Shown here: piece by piece, positions 53,912 through 62,799 of the stretch
Numbering within the stretch: the stretch's first letter is position 1
Layout of the letters: every line of letters starts with the position of its first letter
Position numbers and translations under genes: made by a program
Notes under the pieces: model-generated
Database searches by the model: none
What the model was told of the DNA's origin: nothing
The model's input: the letters and a program-made list of their open reading frames with translations, nothing else
Source of the DNA: Pseudomonadota bacterium
GTDB lineage: Bacteria; Pseudomonadota; Gammaproteobacteria; Steroidobacterales; Steroidobacteraceae
Direction: 5' to 3'
Length of the DNA: 64,000 bases
Assembly: GCA_023391335.1 (NCBI GenBank)
Contig: JAEWBG010000077.1
Location: 7,314-71,313, forward strand

Positions 53912-54901
53912 TCACTCCGCAGCATCAGCTGCTTTGGGGGCGTCGGACGGCTTACGCTTGGTAAGCGCAGCCTTGCGACGCGCCATGAACTCTTCGGGAG
54001 ATACGTCCGCCTCGACATCGTCGACTTCGGCGGCGACCACAGTTTCCACCTGCTCCGCATCCGGCGCCTTCTCAGCAGGGCGACGACGCGAAGGCGCCTT
54101 CTTTTTCACGGCTGCCGTGCGGCCACCGCGACGGGGTGCCGGAGCACCGGCTTTCGCCTTCGGCTTGCCTTCTTCGTCCAACTCGACGAATTCGTCTTCG
54201 CCGGCGGGAACTTCAGGCGCCGCCGATCGGCCTTCGAGAACGGCGTCCGCAATACCTTCGGCATAAAGCTCGATGGCACGCATGGCGTCGTCATTGCCGG
54301 GGATGACGTAATCCACGTCGTCCGGGGCGCAATTGGTGTCGACAACCGCCACGACGGGAATACCCAACTTCTTCGCTTCATTGATCGCGATGCGCTCGTG
54401 GCCGACGTCGACCACAAAGAGCACATCGGGAAGCGAATCCATAGCCTTGATGCCGCCCAAGCTGCGCTCGAGCTTCTCGCGCTCACGACGCAAGGTCTGC
54501 GCCTCGCGCTTGCTGTGTTGGTCGAGCGAGCCGTTCTGGGCCATTTCGTCCAGGTCGGTGAGTCGCTTGATCGACTGACGCACTGTTTTGAAATTGGTCA
54601 ACATGCCACCGAGCCAACGGTGGCTGACGTACGGAGAGCCGGCTCGAATCGCGGCCTTCATGATGGCTTCGCGAGCAGAGCGCTTGGTGCCGACAAAAAG
54701 AACTCGGCCGCCATCAGCGACGACCTGCCGGATGAATGCTGCCGCCTCGTTGTAGAGCGGGAGCGTCTTTTCCAGGTTAATGATGTGGATTCGATTACGT
54801 TCCCCGAAGATGAATTGCGCCATCTTGGGGTTCCAGAAACGGGTTTGATGTCCGAAATGAACACCCGCTTCCAGCATCTGTCGCATGGACACGCTGGCCA
54901 T
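53912..54901 (-). CDS. rpsB: Ribosomal protein uS2 with long C-terminal extension
   Basis: A 329-residue small-subunit protein. The core matches S2 (MRQMLEAGVHFGHQTRFWNP; MAQFIFGERNRIHIINLEKT; PDVLFVVDVGHERIAINEAK; GIPVVAVVDTNCAPDDVDYV). After about residue 230, where E. coli S2 (241 residues) ends, comes a tail of about 95 residues alternating acidic and basic segments (DEFVELDEEGKPKAKAG; PRRGGRTAAVKKKAPSRRRP; EEFMARRKAALTKRKPSDAP). ATG at 54901 has AGGAG 8 nt upstream; a longer frame is not supported. Co-transcribed with tsf; strong promoter upstream. Confidence 0.97.
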   Translation of the reverse strand: MASVSMRQMLEAGVHFGHQTRFWNPKMAQFIFGERNRIHIINLEKTLPLYNEAAAFIRQVVADGGRVLFVGTKRSAREAIMKAAIRAGSPYVSHRWLGGMLTNFKTVRQSIKRLTDLDEMAQNGSLDQHSKREAQTLRREREKLERSLGGIKAMDSLPDVLFVVDVGHERIAINEAKKLGIPVVAVVDTNCAPDDVDYVIPGNDDAMRAIELYAEGIADAVLEGRSAAPEVPAGEDEFVELDEEGKPKAKAGAPAPRRGGRTAAVKKKAPSRRRPAEKAPDAEQVETVVAAEVDDVEADVSPEEFMARRKAALTKRKPSDAPKAADAAE

Positions 54902-55252
54902 GATCAAGTCTCCTATTGGGGGTTGGGCCTCCACACACCCCATGCGACGACCAACAAGCGGCTATGCGTTTGCTGGCACCCCGTCACATGTGTCGGTGCG
55001 TGTGAGAGATTCGTTGCGAAAAAAACGCGCGCTTTATACCATAAACTCCATGATCGTCCAAAAGTTTTTGCCGTGCTTTGAGAGCCGGATTGAAAGCCGG
55101 TTTTCGAGCCCAAAAACTCCGAGCAACCGCTCCATTTCCACATTGGCGATCGATCTGCGCGAGGACCTCTGATGCGCGGATTACTCAACTCCCTTCAGCG
55201 ACGCAGCGACTCAGACTCGGCGCCGCGCCCCACGATTGCCCCTTCCGGAACC
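54902..55252. other. Divergent regulatory region between rpsB and map
   Basis: A 351-nt gap without a gene. It holds the rpsB promoter (55033-55061) and an rpsB leader of about 125 nt whose length and GC-rich segments would allow S2 autoregulation, although I could not fold it reliably. Toward map there is a direct repeat AGCCGG...AGCCGG (55082-55104) but no clear -35/-10 pair. Confidence 0.5.
55033..55061 (-). promoter_or_regulatory. rpsB: Sigma-70 promoter of rpsB with GC-rich discriminator
   Basis: On the minus strand TTGGAC (55061-55056), exactly 17 nt, then TATAAA (55038-55033) followed at once by GCGCGCG. The GC-rich discriminator next to the -10 is the hallmark of stringently controlled ribosomal promoters, and the site is about 130 nt before the rpsB ATG. 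Confidence 0.75.
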
Positions 55253-56017
55253 ATGCAGGCCACGATCAAAACTCCGTCTGAGCAGGAATACATGCGAGCT
55301 GCCGGGCGGCTGGCCGCGGATGTGCTCGACATGATTGGGCCGTACATCGTCCCCGGCGTGAGCACCGACGAAATCAATGCGCGTTGTCACGACTACATTG
55401 TTAACGTGCAGGAGGCGATCCCTGCCCCGCTCAATTATCGCGGCTTTCCAAAGTCGGTATGCACCTCCGTGAATCACGTGGTGTGTCACGGCATCCCAGG
55501 CGACAAGCGGCTAAAGCAAGGCGACATCATCAATGTCGACGTCACCGTTATCAAAGACGGATGGCACGGCGATACCAGTCGTATGTTCACGGTCGGCAAA
55601 ATCAGTCCGGCAGCACAGCGCCTCATCGATATCACCCACGAAGCGATGTGGATCGGCATTCGCGAGGTCAAACCGGGCGCCCGCGTCGGAGATATTGGAG
55701 CGGCAATCCAGCAGTTCGTCGAAGGCCAGCATTACAGCGTCGTGCGGGAATATTGCGGACACGGCATCGGCCGGATCTTCCATGAGGATCCGCAGATCCT
55801 TCACTACGGCGAGCGCGGCCGCGGGATGGAACTGCTTCCCGGCATGACCTTCACCGTCGAGCCGATGGTGAATGCCGGCAAGCGACACGTGAAATTGCTC
55901 GCGGACGGCTGGACGGTCATCACCAAAGATCATTCGCTCTCGGCCCAATGGGAGCACACAGTTCTGGTCACCGAGAGCGGCGTCGAAGTGCTCACACTCG
56001 GAGCGGCCTCGCGTTAG
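55253..56017 (+). CDS. map: Methionine aminopeptidase type I
   Basis: A 254-residue dinuclear-metal enzyme removing N-terminal Met from new proteins. Metal-ligand segments: NVDVTVIKDGWHGDTSRMF, YCGHGIGRIFHEDPQILHYG, and MTFTVEPMVNAGKRHVKLLA, with the final Glu in SAQWEHTVLVTESGVEVLT. NHVVCHGIPGDKRLKQGDI also matches. ATG at 55253 aligns with the family (QATIKTPSEQEYMRAAGRLA). Divergent from rpsB as in E. coli. Confidence 0.98.
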   Translation: MQATIKTPSEQEYMRAAGRLAADVLDMIGPYIVPGVSTDEINARCHDYIVNVQEAIPAPLNYRGFPKSVCTSVNHVVCHGIPGDKRLKQGDIINVDVTVIKDGWHGDTSRMFTVGKISPAAQRLIDITHEAMWIGIREVKPGARVGDIGAAIQQFVEGQHYSVVREYCGHGIGRIFHEDPQILHYGERGRGMELLPGMTFTVEPMVNAGKRHVKLLADGWTVITKDHSLSAQWEHTVLVTESGVEVLTLGAASR

Positions 56018-56034
56018 GAACGCGGGCCCCAGGC

Positions 56035-58725
56035 ATGCCGGTAGTTACACCTGACGATTTGGACGAGATCGCAACTTCAGTTAGCGATCCTCACTGGGAC
56101 TACCTCACCTCTCTCCAGCCAACCCTTACTGCGAACGCCCAAGACATCGCTGCCTTCCGCGGCGCTTTGTCGGAAGGCGACGAGAAGCTCAAACAACGCT
56201 TCTTGGACGATGAGCCCGTCGAACGCCTGGTTCGCGATCGAGCACGACTAGTCGATTCGCTACTGCGTGCTGCGTGGACCATACACGTCGGGGAACACGC
56301 CAAGGAAATCGACTTGATCGCAGTCGGCGGTTACGGCCGTGGCGAACTCAATCTGTGTTCCGACATCGACATCATGATCCTGCTGCCGAAGAGCGAAAGC
56401 TCGCCTTGGCAGTCTTCGCTCGAGCGCTTTCTCACGTTCATGTGGGACATTGGGCTCGAAGTCGGACACAGCGTACGGACAATCGATGACTGCCAAAAGG
56501 AAAGCGCCGCGGATGTCAGTGTCGCCACAACACTGATCGAATCGCGCCTGCTCATGGGCCCAGAGCCGTTGTTCGAGGCGATGCGGCGTGCACTGGCACC
56601 CGAGCGCGTATGGCCGACTCGAGAATTCTTCGAAGCAAAGGTCGCGGAACAGACAGCGCGCCATCATCGCTATCACGACACGGCCTACAACTTAGAACCG
56701 AACGTCAAATCGAGCCCCGGCGGTCTGCGCGACATTCAGACGATCGGATGGGTTGCAAAGCGTCATTTCGGCGCCGATTCGCTCGACGAACTGGTCGACC
56801 ACGGCTTCTTGAGCAAGAGCGAACTACGCAAACTCAAAACCGCCCAAGCGTTTCTGTGGAAAGCGCGCTTTGCGCTCCACGTATTGACGGGCCGCCGTGA
56901 AGATCGGTTGCTGTTCGATCATCAGATCAAGCTCGCAAAGATGTTCGGCTACGAAGATGCGACCTATACGCTCGCAGTCGAACAATTCATGCAGCGTTAT
57001 TATCGGACCGCGATGGACGTCAGCTTGCTGAACGAAATGTTGTTGCAGCTGTTTCGCGAAGCAATCCTTTCCGATCCGAACGTCCAGCCGATCCCCGTCA
57101 ATCCGCGTTTCCAGATCCGCAACGATCATTTGGAAATCACGTCGGATGACGTGTTCGATCGTTACCCTTCCGCGATGCTCGAACTGTTCGTGGTGCTCGA
57201 GCAGCATCCGCAAATTCGCGGCGTGCGCGCGGGCACGATTCGTCAGCTCACTCGGCACCTGTGGCTGATCGACGAAGAGTTTCGTCAGCATCCGCGCAAT
57301 CATCGTCTCTTCTTCGAGATCTTGAGCGCGCCCATCGGCGTAACACACGAGCTGCGCCGCATGAATCTTTACGGTGTCCTCGGCCGATATATCCCGGCTT
57401 TCGGTCGCATCGTCGGCCGCATGCAATACGACCTGTTCCATGCGTACACGGTTGATGCGCACACCTTGTTCGTCGTGAGCAATCTGCGCCGCCTCGCAAT
57501 CCCGAAGTACGACCACGAACTGCCCGAGCTTTCGCGCATCATGCAGACCTTGCCGAAACCGGAGCTCGCGTATCTGGCTGCGATTTTTCACGACATCGCC
57601 AAGGGCCGTGGCGGAGATCACTCAGAACTTGGCGCAGTCGACGCCGAGGCGTTCTGCTTGGAGCAAGGATTGTCTCGCTACGATGCCCGGTTGGTCGCTT
57701 GGCTCGTGCGCAGCCATCTAGTGTTCTCGGTCACCGCCCAGAAGAAAGACATTTCCGATCCGCAGGTCATCCACGAGTTCGCGACATTCGTCGGCGACCA
57801 GGCACACTTGGATTACCTCTATGTTCTGACCGTGTCGGATGTGCGCGGCACCAACCCGAAACTGTGGAACAACTGGAAGGCCTCGCTGTTCGCCGAGTTT
57901 TATCAACGTACGCGCGAAGCCTTGCGCCGCGGGTTGGAAAGCCCGATCGACAAAGACGAGCTACTCGCTGAAACGCAGCGCAACGCTCGCGAGCTTCTGA
58001 AACGCGCCGGCCTCGAAGACCGTCGCATCGACGAGGTGTGGCAGCGCTTTACGGATGCGCATTTCATCCGCCACACCGCCGAAGAGATCGCGTGGCACAC
58101 GCAGATGCTTGCCGAGCACGACGGGAGCGAACGGTCGCTCGTTTCCGTGCAGCAGCAATCGGGCCGAGGCGGCACGGGCATCGCAACCTACACGCCGCAA
58201 ACTCAACACAGCTTCGCGCGCACGACCGCCCTACTCGATCAGCTTGGGCTCAACATTGTGGACGCGCGTATTACGCCGACGGACGACGGATACAGTCTCG
58301 ACGTGTATCACGTGCTAGAAGACACGGGCGCCGAAATCACGGATCGCGAACGGATCCGCGACATCGAGCAACACCTCGCACACGCACTCGCCAAAACCGA
58401 CGACTCGATCTCCACGGTGACGCGCCGCGCGCCGCGCCAAGTGCGCATGTTCACGACGCCCACGCAGATTACTTTCAGCGAGGACCCGGTCAACCAACGC
58501 ACGATCGTTGAACTGATTGCGGGCGATCGCCCTGGCTTACTCTCACAAGTGGCGACGGTCTTCATGACTGAGCGCGCTGACATCTACACTTCCAAAATCA
58601 TGACGATCGGCGAGCGCGCCGAAGACGTGTTCTACGTCGCGGATGAGTCAGGTCATCCTCTCAGCCCGGAGCGCCGCGATCGGCTTGCAAAACGACTCAT
58701 CGAATCTCTCGACGCCCGTTCATGA
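56035..58725 (+). CDS. glnD: Bifunctional uridylyltransferase/uridylyl-removing enzyme GlnD
   Basis: An 896-residue nitrogen sensor (E. coli 890) that uridylylates PII when glutamine is low and deuridylylates it when high. The nucleotidyltransferase motif is GGYGRGELNLCSDIDIMILL (98-117, Asp110 and Asp112); the HD domain carries HDIAKGRGGDHSELG (from His519); two C-terminal ACT domains bind glutamine (TTALLDQLGLNIVDARIT; TIVELIAGDRPGLLSQVATV). ATG at 56035 is chosen, 17 nt after the map stop. The stop overlaps the dapC start by 4 nt. Confidence 0.98.
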   Translation: MPVVTPDDLDEIATSVSDPHWDYLTSLQPTLTANAQDIAAFRGALSEGDEKLKQRFLDDEPVERLVRDRARLVDSLLRAAWTIHVGEHAKEIDLIAVGGYGRGELNLCSDIDIMILLPKSESSPWQSSLERFLTFMWDIGLEVGHSVRTIDDCQKESAADVSVATTLIESRLLMGPEPLFEAMRRALAPERVWPTREFFEAKVAEQTARHHRYHDTAYNLEPNVKSSPGGLRDIQTIGWVAKRHFGADSLDELVDHGFLSKSELRKLKTAQAFLWKARFALHVLTGRREDRLLFDHQIKLAKMFGYEDATYTLAVEQFMQRYYRTAMDVSLLNEMLLQLFREAILSDPNVQPIPVNPRFQIRNDHLEITSDDVFDRYPSAMLELFVVLEQHPQIRGVRAGTIRQLTRHLWLIDEEFRQHPRNHRLFFEILSAPIGVTHELRRMNLYGVLGRYIPAFGRIVGRMQYDLFHAYTVDAHTLFVVSNLRRLAIPKYDHELPELSRIMQTLPKPELAYLAAIFHDIAKGRGGDHSELGAVDAEAFCLEQGLSRYDARLVAWLVRSHLVFSVTAQKKDISDPQVIHEFATFVGDQAHLDYLYVLTVSDVRGTNPKLWNNWKASLFAEFYQRTREALRRGLESPIDKDELLAETQRNARELLKRAGLEDRRIDEVWQRFTDAHFIRHTAEEIAWHTQMLAEHDGSERSLVSVQQQSGRGGTGIATYTPQTQHSFARTTALLDQLGLNIVDARITPTDDGYSLDVYHVLEDTGAEITDRERIRDIEQHLAHALAKTDDSISTVTRRAPRQVRMFTTPTQITFSEDPVNQRTIVELIAGDRPGLLSQVATVFMTERADIYTSKIMTIGERAEDVFYVADESGHPLSPERRDRLAKRLIESLDARS

Positions 58726-59915
58726 ACTCAGCTTTGGACCTGTTGCGCCCGTACCCATTCGAGCGCCTAAAGAATCTGCTCGCCGGCGCAATTCCGCCTT
58801 CCGATCTTCGTCACATCGCGCTCTCAGTCGGCGAGCCGCGGCATGCGCCGCCGCCTGTGCTGCTCGATGCTTTCACGCGCAACCTGGACAAACTCGGCAG
58901 CTATCCCGCGACAGCCGGTCTTCCTGAGTTTCGAACCGCGGTCGCGAATTGGCTGGTCCGTCGCTTCCAACTGCCGAATGCGAGCGTAGATCCCGAAACG
59001 ATGGTGCTACCGGTGAACGGCACGCGCGAAGCACTGTTCGCCTTCGCGCAGGCAGCGATCTCGCGCGAAAGTGCCCCCCTCGTGGTGATGCCCAATCCCT
59101 TCTATCAAATCTACGAAGGGGCGGCCTTGCTGGCCGGCGCGGAGCCGTACTACATGGCCAGTGCGCACGGGAACGCGCACCTGCCTGATCTCGACAGCGT
59201 TCCCGCGAAGGTGTGGCAGCGTTGCCAGCTGCTGTTTATTTGCTCTCCGAGCAATCCCACGGGTGCTGTTGCAAGCGTCGATTACTTGCGCCAAGCACTC
59301 GCATTGGCGGAGAAGTTCGACTTCGTCGTCGCATCCGATGAGTGCTACAGCGAGATCTATCTCGATGAGAGCAAACCGCCGCCGGGCCTACTGCAAGCTG
59401 CGATCGCGGCCGGACATACGCAGTTCGAACGGTGCGTCGTGTTCCACAGTCTCTCGAAGCGGTCGAGCGTGCCTGGATTGCGGTCCGGCTTCATTGCAGG
59501 CGATGCGCGCCTGATCAAGCCGTTTCTTTTGTATCGCACCTATCATGGCTGCGCGATGTCGATGCACACGCAGCTAGCGAGCATCGCGGGATGGAATGAC
59601 GAAACGCACGTGCTCGAGAATCGGCGTCTCTACCGCGAGAAGTTCGCTCGTGCGTTGCCGATCCTCCAGGAAGTCATAGAAGTCAGTGCGCCCGACGCCA
59701 GCTTCTACCTATGGCCGAATGTCGGCGACGGCGAACGCTTCACGCGCGAATTGTTCGAACGCAAGAACATTACCGTCGTGCCTGGCGCGTATCTGGCGCG
59801 CGAGATCGAGGGCATGAATCCGGGACGAGAGCGAGTGCGCATCTCTCTGGTCGCCACAGTCGAAGAATGCGTGGAAGCCGCTCAGCGCATCCGCGATTAC
59901 GTCAAGCAACGCTGA
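58722..59915 (+). CDS. dapC: N-succinyldiaminopimelate aminotransferase
   Basis: A 397-residue PLP enzyme of fold type I making N-succinyl-L,L-diaminopimelate. SVGEPRHAPP, GTREALFAFAQAAI, NPFYQIYEGAALLAGAEPYY, FICSPSNPTGA and the PLP lysine in SLSKRSSVPGLRSGFIAGDA are as in the dedicated DapC group, as opposed to ArgD, which does this job in E. coli. Overlaps glnD by 4 nt and precedes dapD, supporting the assignment. Confidence 0.95.
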   Translation: MNSALDLLRPYPFERLKNLLAGAIPPSDLRHIALSVGEPRHAPPPVLLDAFTRNLDKLGSYPATAGLPEFRTAVANWLVRRFQLPNASVDPETMVLPVNGTREALFAFAQAAISRESAPLVVMPNPFYQIYEGAALLAGAEPYYMASAHGNAHLPDLDSVPAKVWQRCQLLFICSPSNPTGAVASVDYLRQALALAEKFDFVVASDECYSEIYLDESKPPPGLLQAAIAAGHTQFERCVVFHSLSKRSSVPGLRSGFIAGDARLIKPFLLYRTYHGCAMSMHTQLASIAGWNDETHVLENRRLYREKFARALPILQEVIEVSAPDASFYLWPNVGDGERFTRELFERKNITVVPGAYLAREIEGMNPGRERVRISLVATVEECVEAAQRIRDYVKQR

Positions 59916-59984
59916 AGCGCAACGCTAGGACTGTGAGCGGGTTGCGGCTACCATTCGCCGCCCTCCCTGTAAGCAAGTACATCC

Positions 59985-60812
59985 ATGTCTTACTCAGCAC
60001 TCACCACCACCATCGAAGGCGCGTTCGAAGACCGCGCGAAGTTCAGCCCAAAGAACGCTCCGGCAGACGTTCGCAATGCAGTCGACGAAGTCATCGCATT
60101 GCTCGATAGCGGGAAAGTGCGCGTTGCCGAAAAGCGCGATGGGTCATGGCAGGTGAATCAATGGCTGAAGAAGGCCGTCTTGTTGTCGTTCAGACTCAAC
60201 GACAACCAACCGATGCAAGCTGGATTCACTCAGTTTTTCGACAAGGTTCCACTGAAGTACGCCGACTATGACGACGCACGCTTTCGTGCCGATGGCGTCC
60301 GGGTGGTGCCCCACGCGATCGTGCGCCGTGGCGCTTACATTGCACCGAATACGGTCTTGATGCCCTCTTACGTCAATCTCGGTGCGTACGTTGGCGAAGG
60401 CACGATGGTCGACACGTGGGCCACAGTCGGTTCGTGCGCACAAATCGGCAAGAACGTTCACCTCTCGGGCGGCGCCGGCATCGGCGGAGTGCTCGAACCG
60501 CTCCAAGCGAACCCCACGATCATCGAAGACAATTGCTTCATCGGCGCGCGTTCCGAGATCGTCGAAGGCGTGATCGTCGAAGAAGGCGCCGTGATTTCGA
60601 TGGGCGTCTTCATCGGTGCCAGCACCCGCATTTACGATCGCGAACGCGATGAAGTGATCTATGGCCGGGTGCCCGCTGGCGCGGTGGTCGTCTCAGGCTC
60701 GCTGTCGGGGAAAGGCGGCAAATACAACTTGTATTGCGCCGTGATCGTGAAGCGCGTCGATGCGCAGACGCGATCGAAAGTGGGGATCAATGAATTGCTG
60801 CGGAACGAGTGA
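59985..60812 (+). CDS. dapD: 2,3,4,5-tetrahydropyridine-2,6-dicarboxylate N-succinyltransferase
   Basis: A 275-residue (E. coli 274) left-handed beta-helix enzyme committing the succinylase route to DAP and lysine. Signatures: NQWLKKAVLLSFRLNDNQPM, APNTVLMPSYVNLGAYVGEG, HLSGGAGIGGVLEPLQANPT followed by IIEDNCFIGARSEIVEGVIV, and KTRSKVGI-like ending QTRSKVGINELLRNE. ATG at 59985. The stop codon is part of the left arm of an inverted repeat. Confidence 0.98.
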   Translation: MSYSALTTTIEGAFEDRAKFSPKNAPADVRNAVDEVIALLDSGKVRVAEKRDGSWQVNQWLKKAVLLSFRLNDNQPMQAGFTQFFDKVPLKYADYDDARFRADGVRVVPHAIVRRGAYIAPNTVLMPSYVNLGAYVGEGTMVDTWATVGSCAQIGKNVHLSGGAGIGGVLEPLQANPTIIEDNCFIGARSEIVEGVIVEEGAVISMGVFIGASTRIYDRERDEVIYGRVPAGAVVVSGSLSGKGGKYNLYCAVIVKRVDAQTRSKVGINELLRNE

Positions 60813-60916
60813 TGCAGTGATGTGGTGAGGGCGCTTTGCGCGTGAAGGCGGACCTCATCAGTAGTATGAAGAGTCACGCTGTTCACCTCATCACCGTCTT
60901 CGTTTCACCTCATTAC
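60809..60916. repeat. Long-range inverted repeat, GTGATGAGG type, between dapD and phoU
   Basis: GTGATGTGGTG (60817-60827) pairs 10/11 with CACCTCATCAC (60884-60894); further related units extend both sides (60809-60830; 60880-60916). The element overlaps the stop codons of both convergent neighbours, dapD and phoU. Same unit as the element at 12511-12638. Confidence 0.6.
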
Positions 60917-61641
60917 TGGCTTTGCGCCGTCGCATCTGCTTTGCGATGCCGGAAATCCTCGCCGCTCGCGATGAACTGCACTTGTTCTGCAATGTTTTTC
61001 GCGTGATCGCCGATACGCTCCAGGCCCTTGAGAGCAAAGACGGTTTCGATGGTGGCGCCTAGAAAACGTTGATCCTGCATCGCAAGCGTCAGGATCTGAC
61101 GCAGCGCTGCGGCGAACTCATCGTCGATCTCCGAGTCGCGCTTGCAAACGGACGCGGCTAACGAGCTGTCCGATTCATCTAAGGATCGAACCGCATCGCG
61201 CAGCATGGTCGTTGTCAGTTCCGCCATGTGCTGCAGGTAGCGCGCGACAGCCCGAACCGGACCTCGCGGCTCGCCCGTTGCGATGCGAGCAGCGAAGCGT
61301 GCGATCTTCTTCGATTCATCACCCGCTCGCTCGAGTTCAACGCTGATTCGCGAGACAGCGGTCGCCATGCGCAAATCCCCAGCAACGGGTTGATGAAGGG
61401 CAATGAGACGAAATGCTTCGTGATCGAGGGTGCGTTCGAAATCGTTCACGCGCGCTTCGCGCGATAGCACTACTTGGGCCAGTTGATCATCGCCTTCGAG
61501 CAAGGCGCGCGCCGCGGTTGCAACCTGATCGATCACCAAGCCGCCCATCGAAACCGCATGTAGACGCAATTCCGCGAGCGCTCCATCGAAGGCACGAGCC
61601 GTGTGGCCTTCGATCGGATCACTAGAGACCTGATTAGCCAT
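60913..61641 (-). CDS. phoU: Phosphate signalling regulator PhoU
   Basis: A 242-residue (E. coli 241) helical-bundle protein that links Pst transporter state to PhoR signalling. Two repeats of the PhoU domain with metal-binding motifs: EGHTARAFDGALAELRLHAV, SRISVELERAGDESKKIARF, and LKGLERIGDHAKNIAEQVQF. ATG at 61641 overlaps the pstB stop region by 8 nt, so the pair is one operon. Confidence 0.98.
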   Translation of the reverse strand: MANQVSSDPIEGHTARAFDGALAELRLHAVSMGGLVIDQVATAARALLEGDDQLAQVVLSREARVNDFERTLDHEAFRLIALHQPVAGDLRMATAVSRISVELERAGDESKKIARFAARIATGEPRGPVRAVARYLQHMAELTTTMLRDAVRSLDESDSSLAASVCKRDSEIDDEFAAALRQILTLAMQDQRFLGATIETVFALKGLERIGDHAKNIAEQVQFIASGEDFRHRKADATAQSQ

Positions 61642-62539
61642 AGCGGCCGGTAATGTAGTCTTCCGTCGCTTTCTTACTCGGGTTCGTGAAGATCTTCGCG
61701 GCCTCGTCGAACTCGATCAACTCACCCAAGTACATGAACGCCGTGTAGTCGGATACGCGTGCGGCCTGCTGCATGTTGTGCGTCACGATGAGAACCGTGA
61801 CCTGATCGCGGAGCGTGGAGATCAACTCCTCGATTTTCGCGGTGGCGATCGGATCTAGCGCTGAGGTCGGCTCGTCGAATAACAAGATTTCAGGCGTCGT
61901 CGCCAGCGCGCGCGCAATACATAAGCGCTGCATCTGACCGCCCGACAATGCCAGAGCGGAATCTTGCAGACGATCTTTCACTTCATCCCAAAGAGCCGCA
62001 CCGCGCAGCGCCTTCTCAACCTGTTCCGCCAACGTGGCACGGTTACGAACTCCGCGCAGCCGCAACCCGTACGCAATGTTCTCGAAAATAGACTTGGGAA
62101 ATGGGTTCGGCTTCTGAAAAACCATTCCGATCCGCATGCGCACTTCGATCGGATCGACCTCCGGACCGACCAAGTTCAGATTATCCGGATGCAAGGTGAT
62201 GCTGCCTTCGTATCGCGTGTTCGGCTGCAGGTCATGCATACGATTGAAGCAGCGTAAGAACGTACTCTTGCCGCATCCAGAAGGACCGATGAGCGCTGTC
62301 ACTTGTTTGTCAGCGATCGGAATCGTCAAATTCTTCAGCGCCCGATGCGCGCCGTAATAGAAATTCAGGTTATCGACCGCAGCCTTCACATTGAGTGCAC
62401 GAGTCTTGCGGGTGTCATCGACGTTGATCGCGATGCGCGGCGCAACGGAGCTCTTGGCGGCTGCGGGCCGCACGGGTTCTTCACTGGACAATTCGCGTTC
62501 CTCTAATTGAGGCCGAGTGGATGCTGAAATCGATTCCAT
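61634..62539 (-). CDS. pstB: Phosphate ABC transporter ATP-binding protein PstB
   Basis: A 301-residue ATPase of the high-affinity phosphate importer. Walker A IGPSGCGKSTFLRCFNRMHD, signature ALSGGQMQRLCIARALATTP, Walker B ILLFDEPTSALDP and the H-loop VTHNMQQAARVSDYTAFMYL. Compared with E. coli (257) there is an N-terminal extension of about 45 polar residues. The permease genes pstC and pstA and the binding protein pstS are not beside it. A Pho box lies about 160 nt upstream. Confidence 0.97.
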   Translation of the reverse strand: MESISASTRPQLEERELSSEEPVRPAAAKSSVAPRIAINVDDTRKTRALNVKAAVDNLNFYYGAHRALKNLTIPIADKQVTALIGPSGCGKSTFLRCFNRMHDLQPNTRYEGSITLHPDNLNLVGPEVDPIEVRMRIGMVFQKPNPFPKSIFENIAYGLRLRGVRNRATLAEQVEKALRGAALWDEVKDRLQDSALALSGGQMQRLCIARALATTPEILLFDEPTSALDPIATAKIEELISTLRDQVTVLIVTHNMQQAARVSDYTAFMYLGELIEFDEAAKIFTNPSKKATEDYITGRYG

Positions 62540-62698
62540 GGTTACTCAATGCCCTGGTCAGGCCTGGCGTGCCATTGGCCGGCAACGAAGCCCCCCACGG
62601 GTACGCGCACTTTACTGATTGAGCCCTGCACACTCCAGGCTTGTGTTCCCGTGAAGATTGTACGTACGGCCCCCGATGCCATAGGTTGAAGGAGCTAT

Positions 62699-62716
62699 GT
62701 GACAGCCTCGTGACAG
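62699..62716 (-). promoter_or_regulatory. Pho box upstream of pstB
   Basis: On the minus strand CTGTCACGAGGCTGTCAC: two 7-nt CTGTCAC repeats separated by 4 nt, the exact spacing of the PhoB box (CTGTCAT-A/T4-CTGTCAY), with both repeats perfect. It faces pstB-phoU, 160 nt before the ATG. A matching -10 is not obvious. It also lies just upstream of the dapE promoter on the other strand. Confidence 0.75.
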
Positions 62717-62729
62717 CGGCCAGGAGCGC

Positions 62730-62758
62730 TTGCCGCGCGGCACCACGTCCTATATAAG
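62730..62758 (+). promoter_or_regulatory. Sigma-70 promoter candidate of dapE
   Basis: TTGCCG (62730-62735), 17 nt, TATAAG (62753-62758), 41 nt before the TTG start of dapE. It begins 14 nt after the Pho box, so PhoB bound there could interfere with RNA polymerase. Confidence 0.55.
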
Positions 62759-62799
62759 TCCGCGCCTGCTCTCGCCTTCGAATCTTCACGGAGCCGCCA

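Noticed and set aside
53702..55081. Plus-strand open frame of 459 codons opposite tsf and rpsB
   Set aside because: Antisense shadow over two conserved genes and a promoter; no protein-like domains.
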